Assembly (NCBI RefSeq): GCF_014646075.1
Contig: NZ_BMMT01000004.1
Coordinates: 1 to 64,000, forward strand
Length of the DNA: 64,000 nt
DNA from: Saccharopolyspora thermophila
GTDB taxonomy: Bacteria > Actinomycetota > Actinomycetes > Mycobacteriales > Pseudonocardiaceae
Direction of reading: 5' to 3'
The notes below the pieces were generated by a model. It was given only the letters and a program-made list of their open reading frames with translations. It was not told where the DNA came from and ran no database searches. Shown piece by piece: positions 53,985-62,032 of the stretch; position 1 is the first letter of the stretch; each line of letters starts with the position of its first letter. Made by a program: the position numbers and the translations under genes.

Positions 53985-54770
53985 ATGTTCGACGTCCGAG
54001 GTTTCCGCGCTGACGCAGATGAATTTGACGAGGAACTCGATCCGCGCACCAGGCTGCGGATGTTGCGCCGGAGCGCCGCGCGCGATGATCCCGAGGAGCG
54101 CGCCGGGCCGAACTACTCCGTCGCGCCGCCGAATCCCGCTGTGCGGTCGCGGCTGGGCAAGTTCGCCGCCAGGTGGCTCCCAGAGCCGTTGTTGCGGTCC
54201 AGAGTGGACCCCGGCCGGGCCGGGGTGCTCGCGCTCGCATTGGTGGCCTCGGCTGTTCTGCTCGGGGTGCTGGCGCTGGCGTGGGCTGGGAGGCCGACGG
54301 CCGAACCCGCGCCTCCGCCCGTCCTGCCACCGCCCCCACCGGCCACGACCACGGCTCCGCCGGAGCTGGTGGTCAGCGTCGTGGGCAAGGTGCACCGACC
54401 CGGACTGGTCACCGTCGCACCGGGAGCCCGGGCCGCCGACGCGGTCGCGGCGGCCGGTGGTCCGCTGCCGGATGCCGACCTGTCCGGGCTCAACCTGGCG
54501 CGGCGGCTGGTCGACGGCGAGCAGCTGCACGTCGGGGTGCCGGTGCCACCGCAGGCCCAGTCGGGCCAGGCAGGGGACAGCAAGGTTGATCTCAACACCG
54601 CAACGGAGGATGAGCTCGATGAACTGCCCGGAATCGGCGAGGTCACCGCCCGGCGGATCGTCCGGTGGCGCGCGGAACATGGCCGCTTCGAGTCCGTGGA
54701 GCAGCTGCGCGAGGTGGGTGGGATCGGTGAGGCGCGGTTCGCCAGGCTGCGGGAGCTGGTGCGGGTATGA
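53985..54770 (+). CDS. comEA: ComEA-like helix-hairpin-helix DNA-binding protein
   Basis: A 261-residue membrane-anchored DNA receptor-like protein. After about 90 cytoplasmic residues there is a transmembrane helix near 85-105 (VLALALVASAVLLGVLALAW). A proline-rich linker and a SLBB domain follow (ELVVSVVGKVHRPGLVTVAPGARAADAV), then a C-terminal helix-hairpin-helix pair (KVDLNTATEDELDELPGIGEVTARRI, VGGIGEARFARL). The start ATG lies 7 bases after TACCGT, so it may be leaderless. comEC overlaps the stop by 4 bp (ATGA). Confidence 0.9.
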   Translation: MFDVRGFRADADEFDEELDPRTRLRMLRRSAARDDPEERAGPNYSVAPPNPAVRSRLGKFAARWLPEPLLRSRVDPGRAGVLALALVASAVLLGVLALAWAGRPTAEPAPPPVLPPPPPATTTAPPELVVSVVGKVHRPGLVTVAPGARAADAVAAAGGPLPDADLSGLNLARRLVDGEQLHVGVPVPPQAQSGQAGDSKVDLNTATEDELDELPGIGEVTARRIVRWRAEHGRFESVEQLREVGGIGEARFARLRELVRV

Positions 54771-57115
54771 ACGCCGGGCTGGATCTGCGGTTGGTGCCTG
54801 CTGCCTTGGCGGTGTGGGCGGTGACCGTGGTGGGGCTGCTCGCCGGGTGGCTGGTCGCCGCTGCGGTGGCAGCGCTCGCGGTGCTCGCCCTGCCCGTGGT
54901 GCTGTCGGCAGCGCGATTCCGGGTGTGGGCCCGGGGCGTGCTGGGGGTGCTGCTGCTGGGCGGGGTTGCCGCGACCGGCATCGCGGTCCGCGGCCACGGC
55001 GTTGCGCACCACCCGCTGCGCATCGCCGCCGAGCACGGCCAACGCGTGATGGTCGAGGTGGAGCTGACCAGTTCGCCAAGGCCGTTGCGCGGGGCGGCCT
55101 TCGGGGCGCGGCGGGTGCAGGACCGCTCGGTCGTCCACGCCGATCTCGAGTCCGTGGACGTCGGCGGGCGGCGGCTGCGGGCCGGTGGTTCGGTCGTGCT
55201 GCTGGTGCCCACCGACGGGTGGCGGGATCTCGTTGCGGGGCAACGAGTCACGGCCGTCGGCAAGGCGGCCCCGCCCCGTGACGGGGAGCTCGTGGTCGCC
55301 GCACTCCAGGTCTTCCGGCCACCGGGTGAGATCACTCCCGCGCCGGGGTGGCGGTACGCGGTGGACGACCTGCGCACCGGGTTGCGGGAGGTCTCCGCCG
55401 CTGTGCTGAGCCCGGCTGCCGCCGGGCTGCTGCCGGGCTTGGTCGTGGGTGACACCAGTGGACTGCCGCCGGAGGTGGAGCAGGACTTCGACACCGCCGG
55501 TCTGGCCCATCTGACGGCGGTGTCCGGCGCCAACCTGGCGATCGTGTGCGGGGCCGTGCTGGTGTTGTTGCACCTCGTCGGCGTGGGGCCGTGGGTGTCG
55601 GCGATCGGAGCGGGCGCGGTGCTGGTGGGGTTCGTGCTGCTCACCGGACCGGAACCCAGCGTGCTGCGCGCCGCGGTGATGGGTGCGGTCGCGCTGCTCG
55701 CGCTGGTGCTGGGCAGACAGCGGTCGGCGTTGCCGGTCCTGGCGGCGAGCGTGATCGGACTGCTGCTCGTGTTGCCGGAACTGGCGACCAGCCCCGGCTT
55801 CGCGCTGTCGGTGGCGGCCACGGCGGGGCTGGTGCTGCTCGCCCCGCGCTGGTCCGCAGCGTTTCACGTCAGGGGAGTCCCCGTCGGTGCGGCGGAGGCG
55901 ATCGCGGTCCCGATGGCCGCCCACGTCGCCACCGCTCCGCTGGTCGCCGCGCTGTCCGGCGAGGTGAGCCTGGTGGCGGTGCTGGCAAACCTGCTGGCCG
56001 GGCCGGTGGTGGCGCCCGCGACGGTGCTCGGGGTGCTGGCCACCGCCACCGCGCCCGCTTCGACCTGGCTGGCCGAGCTGTGGGTCCGGCTCGCCGCGCC
56101 CGAGGTGGAGTGGATCCTGCTCGTGGCCGATCAGGCTGCGGCGATTCCCGGTGCCGCCGTCGAGTGGCCCGCGGGCGCGGTCGGTGGGTTGCTGCTCGCC
56201 GGGGCCGTCCTCGTCGGCCTGATCGCCTTGCGCGGCAAGCGGGTTCGCTGGGTGCTGGTGATCGCCGTGCTGCTGGTGGCCTTCGTGCTGGTGCCGGTGC
56301 GCGCAGTGCTGCCGGGCTGGCCGGTGCCGGGCTGGAGCGCGGTGGTGTGCGACGTCGGCCAGGGCGACGCCCTGGTGCTGGCCACCGGACATCCGGGCGA
56401 GGCGGTCGTGGTCGACACCGGACCGGAGCCGCGCCGGGCGGCGCAATGCCTGCGGCGGCTGGGGATCGAGCGGGTTCCGCTGGCGGTTCTGACCCACCTG
56501 CATGCCGACCACATCAGCGGACTCGCCGTGCTGCTGGCGGACATCCCCGTCGGTGCGGTCGGAATCGGTCCGCTGCGGGAGCCCGCGTGGGCGATGGACG
56601 ACGTCGCCCGCGACGCCCGCGCGCACCGCGTCCCGGTGGTGCCGCTGCTGGCCGGGCAGCGGGCGAGCTGGCCCGGTCTCGTGCTGGACGTGCTCGGGCC
56701 GGACAACGTCTGGGCGAGAACGCAGTCCGAGGACGACGCCAACGACGCATCCGTCGTGCTGATGGCCACCACACCCGCCGGTCGGGTCCTGCTCACCGGC
56801 GATATCGAGCTGGCGGCGCAGGGCAGGCTGGTGTCGTCAGGGCTGGACCTGCGGGCCGACGTGCTCAAGGTCCCGCACCACGGTTCCCGGTACACCACAC
56901 CGCGTTTCCTGCACGCAGTCAGCCCACGACTGGCGTTGATCAGCGTCGGCGACGGCAACAGCTACGGGCACCCCAGCCCGTTCGTGGTCGACGCGCTCAC
57001 CCGGGCCGGCGCGAGAGTGCTGCGCACCGACCAGGAAGGAGATATCGCGATCCTGCCCGGGCCGCAGGGCCCCCGCTTCGCGGCACGCGGCGATCCGCTC
57101 CGCGCCGCGGCGTGA
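54767..57115 (+). CDS. comEC: ComEC/Rec2-family DNA uptake channel
   Basis: A 782-residue protein. Its first helices form an anchor. The central Competence domain has about eight transmembrane helices (AHLTAVSGANLAIVCGAVL is the family signature). The C-terminal metallo-beta-lactamase domain begins WSAVVCDVGQGDALVL and has the THLHADHISGL HxHxDH motif and VLKVPHHGSRYT. It would carry single-stranded DNA into the cell and may trim it. It is coupled to comEA. Actinobacteria often keep this pair without known natural competence. Confidence 0.93.
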   Translation: MNAGLDLRLVPAALAVWAVTVVGLLAGWLVAAAVAALAVLALPVVLSAARFRVWARGVLGVLLLGGVAATGIAVRGHGVAHHPLRIAAEHGQRVMVEVELTSSPRPLRGAAFGARRVQDRSVVHADLESVDVGGRRLRAGGSVVLLVPTDGWRDLVAGQRVTAVGKAAPPRDGELVVAALQVFRPPGEITPAPGWRYAVDDLRTGLREVSAAVLSPAAAGLLPGLVVGDTSGLPPEVEQDFDTAGLAHLTAVSGANLAIVCGAVLVLLHLVGVGPWVSAIGAGAVLVGFVLLTGPEPSVLRAAVMGAVALLALVLGRQRSALPVLAASVIGLLLVLPELATSPGFALSVAATAGLVLLAPRWSAAFHVRGVPVGAAEAIAVPMAAHVATAPLVAALSGEVSLVAVLANLLAGPVVAPATVLGVLATATAPASTWLAELWVRLAAPEVEWILLVADQAAAIPGAAVEWPAGAVGGLLLAGAVLVGLIALRGKRVRWVLVIAVLLVAFVLVPVRAVLPGWPVPGWSAVVCDVGQGDALVLATGHPGEAVVVDTGPEPRRAAQCLRRLGIERVPLAVLTHLHADHISGLAVLLADIPVGAVGIGPLREPAWAMDDVARDARAHRVPVVPLLAGQRASWPGLVLDVLGPDNVWARTQSEDDANDASVVLMATTPAGRVLLTGDIELAAQGRLVSSGLDLRADVLKVPHHGSRYTTPRFLHAVSPRLALISVGDGNSYGHPSPFVVDALTRAGARVLRTDQEGDIAILPGPQGPRFAARGDPLRAAA

Positions 57116-57133
57116 CGGCATCCCGGAAAACCG

Positions 57134-57164
57134 GGCGGCGGCACCGCAGTGCGATGCCGCCGCC
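57134..57164. terminator. Hairpin between comEC and thrC
   Basis: GGCGGCGGCA at 57134-57143 pairs perfectly with TGCCGCCGCC at 57155-57164 around an 11-base loop. It lies between convergent genes and may stop both. Confidence 0.7.
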
Positions 57165-57182
57165 GGATACCAGGTCAGGGGA

Positions 57183-58451
57183 TCACAGGCCGAGGGCCTG
57201 GTTGACCGCCTCGGTGGTCGGCGCCACCGTGGCCTTCGGGCCGATCTGGTCCTCGACCGCGTCCAGGGTCTTCAGCCCGTCGCCGGTGATCAGCAGCACC
57301 GTCTCGGCGTCCGGGTCGATCTTGCCGGTCTCGATGAGCTTCTTCGCGGTCGCCACGGTGACACCACCGGCGGTCTCGGCGAAGATGCCCTCGGTACGCG
57401 CCAGCAGCCGGATGCCCTCGCGGATCTCGTCATCGCTGACGTCCTCGATGGCGCCACCGGTCTTGCGGACGATGTCCAGCACGTACGGGCCGTCAGCGGG
57501 CGCGCCGATCGCCAGCGACCGGGCGATGGTGTCCGGCCGCACCGGCTGGACCACGTCGTGGCCGTTCTTGTACGCGGTGGACACCGGGGCGCAGCCGGAT
57601 GCCTGGGCGCCGAAGATCCGCACCGGGCTCGGCTCCACCAGACCAACCTGGCCGAGTTCGTTGAAGCCCTTGTACACCTTGGTGAGTTGCGAACCGGAGG
57701 CGATCGGCACCACGATCTGCTCGGGGATGCGCCAGCCGAGCTGCTCGGCGACCTCGAAGGCCAGGGTCTTGGAGCCCTCCGAGTAGTAGGGGCGCACGTT
57801 GACGTTGACGAACGCCCAGTCCTCGTGCTCCGCGGCCAGCTCGGTGGCCAGGCGGTTCACGTCGTCATAGTTGCCGTCCACGGCCAGCAGCGAGCCGTCG
57901 TAGACCGCGCTCATCAGGATCTTGGCCCGCTCCAGTGTCTTCGGCACCAGCACCACCGAGTCCCACCCGGCGCGGGCCGCGGCCGCGGCGACCGCGTTGG
58001 CCAGGTTGCCGGTCGACGGGCACGCCAGCACCTTGAAGCCGAACTCGCGGGCGGCGGCCAGCGCCACCGCGACAACACGGTCCTTGAAGGAGTGGGTGGG
58101 GTTGCCGGTGTCGTCCTTGATCCAGATCCGCTTCACGCCCAGCGCCTTGGCGAGCTTGTCGGCCCGGATCAGGCGGGTACAGCCCGGCTCGGTGTTGGGG
58201 TGCTCCTCGACGTTGGACGGGACCGGCAGGAGCTGCTTGTAGCGCCAGATCGACCGTGGGCCGGACTCGATGTCCTCACGGCGGATCCGGCCGAACTCGT
58301 AGGCCACTTCCAGCGGCGAGAAGTCCTCGAGCGAGACGAATTCAGGAGCCAGCGGCTGGCGGTGCCCCTCTTCCTTGGACACCAGTTCGACGGCGTTACC
58401 GAGATCGAGCGCCTTGTTCGCGCCGGCGCGGACATGGGCAGCTGCAGTCAT
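57183..58451 (-). CDS. thrC: Threonine synthase
   Basis: A 422-residue PLP enzyme that makes threonine from O-phosphohomoserine. The PLP lysine is in GNPTHSFKDRV, the phosphate-binding loop reads CPSTGNLANAVAA, and the VPIASGSQLTKVYKGF and TAGGVTVATAKKL segments are conserved. The start ATG is preceded by GGAGAGG, which follows the riboswitch directly. It stands alone on the minus strand between comEC and holA; in M. tuberculosis thrC is at a different locus (thrA-thrC-thrB). The SAM riboswitch upstream suggests coupling of threonine to methionine/SAM status. Confidence 0.95.
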   Translation of the reverse strand: MTAAAHVRAGANKALDLGNAVELVSKEEGHRQPLAPEFVSLEDFSPLEVAYEFGRIRREDIESGPRSIWRYKQLLPVPSNVEEHPNTEPGCTRLIRADKLAKALGVKRIWIKDDTGNPTHSFKDRVVAVALAAAREFGFKVLACPSTGNLANAVAAAAARAGWDSVVLVPKTLERAKILMSAVYDGSLLAVDGNYDDVNRLATELAAEHEDWAFVNVNVRPYYSEGSKTLAFEVAEQLGWRIPEQIVVPIASGSQLTKVYKGFNELGQVGLVEPSPVRIFGAQASGCAPVSTAYKNGHDVVQPVRPDTIARSLAIGAPADGPYVLDIVRKTGGAIEDVSDDEIREGIRLLARTEGIFAETAGGVTVATAKKLIETGKIDPDAETVLLITGDGLKTLDAVEDQIGPKATVAPTTEAVNQALGL

Positions 58452-58462
58452 CGCGAGGTCCT

Positions 58463-58598
58463 CTCCTCATCTGTCCCGCGGACGGGTCGGAATTGGCACC
58501 GCTTTCGCCGGTGACCTCGCGCGGTGAGAACACGATTCGCCGGCGAACGGTTGCCGGGGCTTCATCGGGCCGGTCCCTCTGCCCCTCTGGATGAGCTA
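58463..58598 (-). promoter_or_regulatory. SAM riboswitch (SAM-I/SAM-IV clan) upstream of thrC
   Basis: Read on the minus strand, P1 pairs CTCATC (58595-58590) with GATGAG (58471-58466). The conserved core GATGAAGCCCCGGCAACC is at 58566-58549 and GGTGCCAATTCCGACCCG at 58500-58483. P2 uses GGGGC/GCCCC, P3 pairs ACCG-TTCGCC with GGCGAA-AG-CGGT, and P4 is a CCCG/CGGG hairpin. These match the S-box consensus closely. The 3' strand of P1 runs into the thrC ribosome-binding site (GGAGAGG, 58466-58460), so ligand binding could block translation. It is 11 bp from the start codon. Confidence 0.85.
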
Positions 58599-58692
58599 TT
58601 CGGTTGTGCCGGCAACGCTAGTGGACCGTGCCAGGTTCTGGCCAGCGCGATCCAGATGCCGGGACGTCGGAGGTGCGTGCGACCATGCCTGT

Positions 58693-59676
58693 ATGAGCGC
58701 ACCGGCAGTCGTCCCCGATCCGCTGCAGTTGGTCCTCGGCGACGAAGAACTGCTGGTGGAGCGCGCGGTCCGGGCCGCGGTCGGGGCCGCCCGGGCGGCC
58801 GATCCGAACGCCGAGTTACGCCGGGTGAGGGTGAGCGAACTCACCCCGCCGGAGCTGGCGGAGTTGCTCAGCCCGTCGCTGTTCGCCGAGGCGCGGGTGA
58901 TCGTCGTGGAGGCCGCGCAGGACGCGGGCAAGGAGATCGCCGAGGCCCTGCTGTCGCACGCCCGCCAGCCGGCGGAGGGCGTCACGCTCGTCGTCGTGCA
59001 CAGTGGGGGCGGGCGGGCCAAGCACGCCAAGGAACTGCCCGGCGCGTTGCGCAAGCTCGGCGCCCGGGTCACCGAGTGCAACAAGATCACCAAACCGGCC
59101 GAGCGCGAGGCGTTCGTCCGGGACGAGATCCGCCGCGCCGGCGGCAAGGCGGACCCGTCGGGCGTGGCCGCGCTGATCGAAACGGTCGGCTCGGACCTGC
59201 GCGAGCTGTCGTCGGCGGCGACGCAGCTGGTCGCCGACACCGGCGGCAAGATCGACGAGACCGCGGTGCGCCGCTACCACCGCGGGCGTGCCGAGGTCAC
59301 CGGTTTCGCGGTCGCGGAGAAGGCCGTGACCGGCGACCGGGCGGGAGCGCTGGAGGCGCTGCGGTGGGCGGTGCAGCTCGGCGTACCGCACGTGCTGATC
59401 GCCGACGCACTCGCGGACTCGGTGCGCACCATCGGGCGGGTCGCCTCGGCAGGTGGCCGCAACGACCCGTTCCGGCTGGCCGGTGAGCTGGGCATGCCCG
59501 CGTGGAAGGTCAAGAAGGCGCTGGCGCAGGCCCGTGGGTGGAACGCCACCAGCCTGGCCGAGGCACTGCAGGCGGTCGCCGAAGTCAATGCCGGGGTGAA
59601 GGGCATGGCTGCCGACGCCAACTACGCCCTGGAGCGCACCGTCCTGCGCCTGGTCGACCTGCGCAACGGCCGCTGA
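58693..59676 (+). CDS. holA: DNA polymerase III subunit delta
   Basis: A 327-residue clamp-loader delta subunit, with no Walker motif as expected. LVLGDEELLVERAV opens the N-terminal AAA-like domain. KLGARVTECNKITKPAEREAFVRDEI and LIETVGSDLRELSSAATQLVADTGGKI are characteristic. The C-terminal domain carries LGMPAWKVKKALAQARGW and ANYALERTVLRLV. It opens the sliding clamp. The start at ATG 58693 gives the usual N-terminus; the frame is open further upstream through the riboswitch. It is divergent from thrC. comEC-holA-rpsT order matches M. tuberculosis, apart from the thrC insertion. Confidence 0.93.
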   Translation: MSAPAVVPDPLQLVLGDEELLVERAVRAAVGAARAADPNAELRRVRVSELTPPELAELLSPSLFAEARVIVVEAAQDAGKEIAEALLSHARQPAEGVTLVVVHSGGGRAKHAKELPGALRKLGARVTECNKITKPAEREAFVRDEIRRAGGKADPSGVAALIETVGSDLRELSSAATQLVADTGGKIDETAVRRYHRGRAEVTGFAVAEKAVTGDRAGALEALRWAVQLGVPHVLIADALADSVRTIGRVASAGGRNDPFRLAGELGMPAWKVKKALAQARGWNATSLAEALQAVAEVNAGVKGMAADANYALERTVLRLVDLRNGR

Positions 59677-59692
59677 ATTGGGACAGCAGAAA

Positions 59693-59717
59693 GCCCTTCC
59701 CCGCAGCGGGAAAGGGC
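59693..59717. terminator. Bidirectional terminator between holA and rpsT
   Basis: GCCCTTCCCC at 59693-59702 pairs with GGGAAAGGGC at 59708-59717, with one bulged A, around a short loop. It lies between convergent stops and serves both. Confidence 0.75.
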
Positions 59718-59734
59718 CTGCCTGACCTGTCGGC

Positions 59735-59995
59735 TCAGAGCTTGTTGACGCGCAGAGCCAGCGCGGACTTCTTGTTCGCGGCCTGGTTCTTGTGGATCAC
59801 GCCCTTGCTGGCGGCCTTGTCCAGCGCCCGGGCGGCGGCGCGCTGCAGCTCGATGGCCCTTTCCTTGTCGCCGGCGTCAGCGGCCTCGCGGAACTTGCGG
59901 ATGGCGGTCTTGATCGAGGACTTCACGGCCTTGTTGCGCTGCCGGTTCTTCTCGTTGGTCCTGATCCGCTTGATCTGGGACTTGATGTTGGCCAC
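59735..59995 (-). CDS. rpsT: 30S ribosomal protein S20
   Basis: An 86-residue S20 on the minus strand. The start is GTG ([21 protein letters not shown]), with the helical [25 protein letters not shown] signature. Three-helix proteins like this bind 16S rRNA. The frame continues upstream without conserved sequence. GGAAGAGGCGC lies before the GTG. It faces the holA stop, and its upstream region meets the guanidine riboswitch region in the other direction. Confidence 0.97.
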   Translation of the reverse strand: MANIKSQIKRIRTNEKNRQRNKAVKSSIKTAIRKFREAADAGDKERAIELQRAAARALDKAASKGVIHKNQAANKKSALALRVNKL

Positions 59996-60289
59996 TGTCG
60001 CGCCTCTTCCTCGTCGGTCGATGGGGTCGTGCCGCGCTTTCGTCGGCCCTGCCTGGGGCAGGTCTTCCTCCACTGCGGAATGCCGCACGGCACGGTCGTC
60101 CATGCTAACAGCGGCCAGCTTCGCGAACGCCAGGCGGCCCACCCAGCCAAAACCAGCCACAACAGCAAACCCGAAACCTTACCCTCAGGTAACCTCCCCG
60201 TTTGCCTGAATCTGGGTGCTCTTTCCCCCGGGAGACGGAAGGTCGCCGTGAGGGTGCAGGTATGCGGCGTGCCCGGTTAGCATGACTCG
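59996..60289. other. Divergent intergenic region between rpsT and riboswitch
   Basis: Nearly 300 bp that must contain the promoters of rpsT (minus) and the EamA operon (plus). No gene is seen. A palindromic-like TTACCCTCAGGTAA at about 60179-60192 is the only dyad noticed. A TTAGCAT near 60277 may be part of the EamA promoter. Confidence 0.4.
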
Positions 60290-60434
60290 CGGTTGTGCCT
60301 AGGGTTCCGCTCACGCCCTGCTTCGCCGTAGGCATCCCACAACCAGGGGCGTGGAGGGCTGGTCCGAGCGGCACCGGCGGTCGCGGTCGGAGCGCGGCCG
60401 CACATCTGACGGGACAAAAGCCTGGAGGAGCCCG
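60290..60434 (+). promoter_or_regulatory. Guanidine-I (ykkC-type) riboswitch upstream of EamA transporter
   Basis: Three conserved blocks of the ykkC/guanidine-I RNA are present in order: CTAGGGTTCCGC at 60299-60310, CTGGTCCGAGCGG at 60359-60371 and ACGGGACAAAAGCCTGG at 60409-60425. P1 closes with GTGCC (60295-60299) and GGCAC (60370-60374). An inner stem pairs CACGCCCTG (60312-60320) with CAGGGGCGTG (60344-60353). The ACAAAAGCC element favours guanidine over the related ppGpp and PRPP classes. A 20-bp palindrome at 60438-60457 just after it could be the expression platform before the ribosome-binding site GGAGAGGG. Confidence 0.85.
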
Positions 60435-60470
60435 CGCTGCCGCGCGCCCGCGCGGCACGGAGAGGGTTCC

Positions 60471-61334
60471 ATGGGTCTGGCCGCCGTCCTGCTCGTCGTC
60501 GCCGCCGCGTTCGCGCACGCGGGCTGGAACTTCTTCGCCAAGCGCGCCGGTTCGGCCGGAGCGGGTTTCGTGTGGTTGACCGCCACCTGGTCGGCGGTGC
60601 TCTACCTGCCGGCCATGCTGGGTGCTCTGCTGTGGTCGGGCGTGCCACCGTGGGAGGACTGGCTGTTCGGGGTGCTGGTCAGCGCGGTGCTGCACCTCGG
60701 GTACTTCCTGCTGCTCCAACGCGGGTACGCGGTCGGTGACATGTCGGTGGTGTACCCGCTGGCCCGGGGCACCGGGCCGATGCTGGCGATGCTGGTCGCG
60801 ATCGCGGTGCTGGGCGAACGCCCAGGCTGGCTCGGGGTGCTCGGCGGACTGCTGGTGGTCGTCGGCGTGTTCGTGATCGGCCTGTCCGGCGGGGTGCCAA
60901 GGTCGGGCGCGAGCCTGGCCGGGGTGGGCTTCGGCCTGCTGACCGGCGCGCTGATCGCGCTTTACACGGTGTGGGACGCCCACGCGGTGACGGGGTTGGC
61001 CCTGTCGCCGCTGCTGTACGACTGGGCGAACAACCTCGCCCGCTCGGCCCTGCTCGCCCCGTACGCGGTGACCCGCCGCGAGCAGCTGACCGTGGCCTGG
61101 GCGGCGCACCGCCGCGAGATCCTGGTGGTGGCCCTGCTGTCCCCGCTGGCCTACATCCTGGTCCTGTCCGCGATGCAGCTCGCCCCGGTGAGCCTGGTGG
61201 CCCCGGCCCGCGAACTCAGCATCGTCCTGGCGGGCCTGCTGGCCTGGCGGGTCCTGGGCGAGCCACAACCGGGCCGCCGCATGGCGGGAGCGGTGGTGGT
61301 CCTCGCCGGAGTGGTCCTCCTCGGCATAGCCTGA
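60471..61334 (+). CDS. EamA/DMT-superfamily transporter under a guanidine-type riboswitch
   Basis: A 287-residue drug/metabolite transporter with about ten helices in two EamA repeats. The first covers about residues 3-130 (AHAGWNFFAKRAG, VVYPLARGTGPMLAMLVAIAVLGERPG) and the second about 140-287 (ALIALYTVWDAHAV, LVAPARELSIVLAGLLAWRVLGE). EamA proteins usually export amino acids, metabolites or drugs. The riboswitch suggests a role in guanidine or guanidinyl-compound export, as for the small Gdx (SMR) proteins usually found under this RNA. That link is inferred. The ribosome-binding site GGAGAGGG is 4 bases before the ATG. Confidence 0.88.
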   Translation: MGLAAVLLVVAAAFAHAGWNFFAKRAGSAGAGFVWLTATWSAVLYLPAMLGALLWSGVPPWEDWLFGVLVSAVLHLGYFLLLQRGYAVGDMSVVYPLARGTGPMLAMLVAIAVLGERPGWLGVLGGLLVVVGVFVIGLSGGVPRSGASLAGVGFGLLTGALIALYTVWDAHAVTGLALSPLLYDWANNLARSALLAPYAVTRREQLTVAWAAHRREILVVALLSPLAYILVLSAMQLAPVSLVAPARELSIVLAGLLAWRVLGEPQPGRRMAGAVVVLAGVVLLGIA

Positions 61335-61401
61335 CCAGCGATCCGGGTGACCCCAAACCGGGCTTTCGGGGTGGACGGTTCGCGCGATCATGGGAGTTGC
61401 G

Positions 61402-61570
61402 ATGACTGACCGGAACGGTCCGGACTTCTCCAGGATGACCGATGCCGAACTCGCAGACTGGCAGTACGAGCACCGGGACGAGCTTGATGCGAAAGAGCGG
61501 GGACTGCGAACCGGTCGAAGTCGACGTCGCACCGGCCTTCGAGGTGACGGGGTTGGGTGGGGGCGGGTAG
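61402..61570 (+). pseudogene. Frameshifted small gene (degenerate short protein)
   Basis: From ATG 61402 (with GGGAG upstream) the frame gives MTDRNGPDFSRMTDAELADW then QYEHRDELDAKER. A +1 shift near the CGGGG run at 61498-61502 then opens GDCEPVEVDVAPAFEVTG and a TAG at 61568-61570. Both halves read as natural protein, with the acidic Val-rich second half in only one frame. The original gene would be about 56 residues or a truncated N-terminus of a longer family. A sequencing error or programmed frameshift is also possible. Confidence 0.5.
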
Positions 61571-61581
61571 AAACGCTGGGC

Positions 61582-61962
61582 ATGGAGGTGCTGAACAGCC
61601 GCCTGATCGTTCGGCCCCGGGATCGGCAGCGGTCGCTGCGGTTCTACCGGGACGTGCTCGGTTTGGCGATCGCGCGGGAGTTCCCCGGGGGCACGGTGTT
61701 CTTCCTCGGACAGGGGTTCCTGGAGCTGTCCGGGCAGGGCGGGCCGGGCCCCAGCCCCGACCAGGTGCTCTGGTTGCAGGTCCGCGACCTGGCCGCCGAG
61801 TTCGACCGGCTCCGCGCCGCCGGCGTGACCGTGCTGGCCGAACCCGCCCGGCAGCCGTGGGGGCTGGACGAGGGCTGGATCACCGACCCGGACGGCATGC
61901 GCATCGTGCTCGTCGAGGTGCCCGCCGAGCATCCGATGCGCGCCGATCTCCGCAAGCTGTGA
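61582..61962 (+). CDS. VOC (glyoxalase/bleomycin-resistance fold) family protein
   Basis: A 126-residue VOC protein. The signature RSLRFYRDVLGLAIAREFPGGTVFFLG is followed by VLWLQVRDLAAEFDRLRAAGV and the end WITDPDGMRIVLVEVPAEHP. One betaalphabeta-beta-beta-beta repeat pair is complete, so it probably acts as a dimer with a metal site. No substrate is evident. I chose the start at ATG 61582; the frame is open upstream, where the small frameshifted gene lies. Confidence 0.85.
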   Translation: MEVLNSRLIVRPRDRQRSLRFYRDVLGLAIAREFPGGTVFFLGQGFLELSGQGGPGPSPDQVLWLQVRDLAAEFDRLRAAGVTVLAEPARQPWGLDEGWITDPDGMRIVLVEVPAEHPMRADLRKL

Positions 61963-62032
61963 ACGTGATCCGCACCGGGCACCGCCGCACGATCATGGTG
62001 GAAACTCGGCAGGGTGACCCGAACACCAACGC

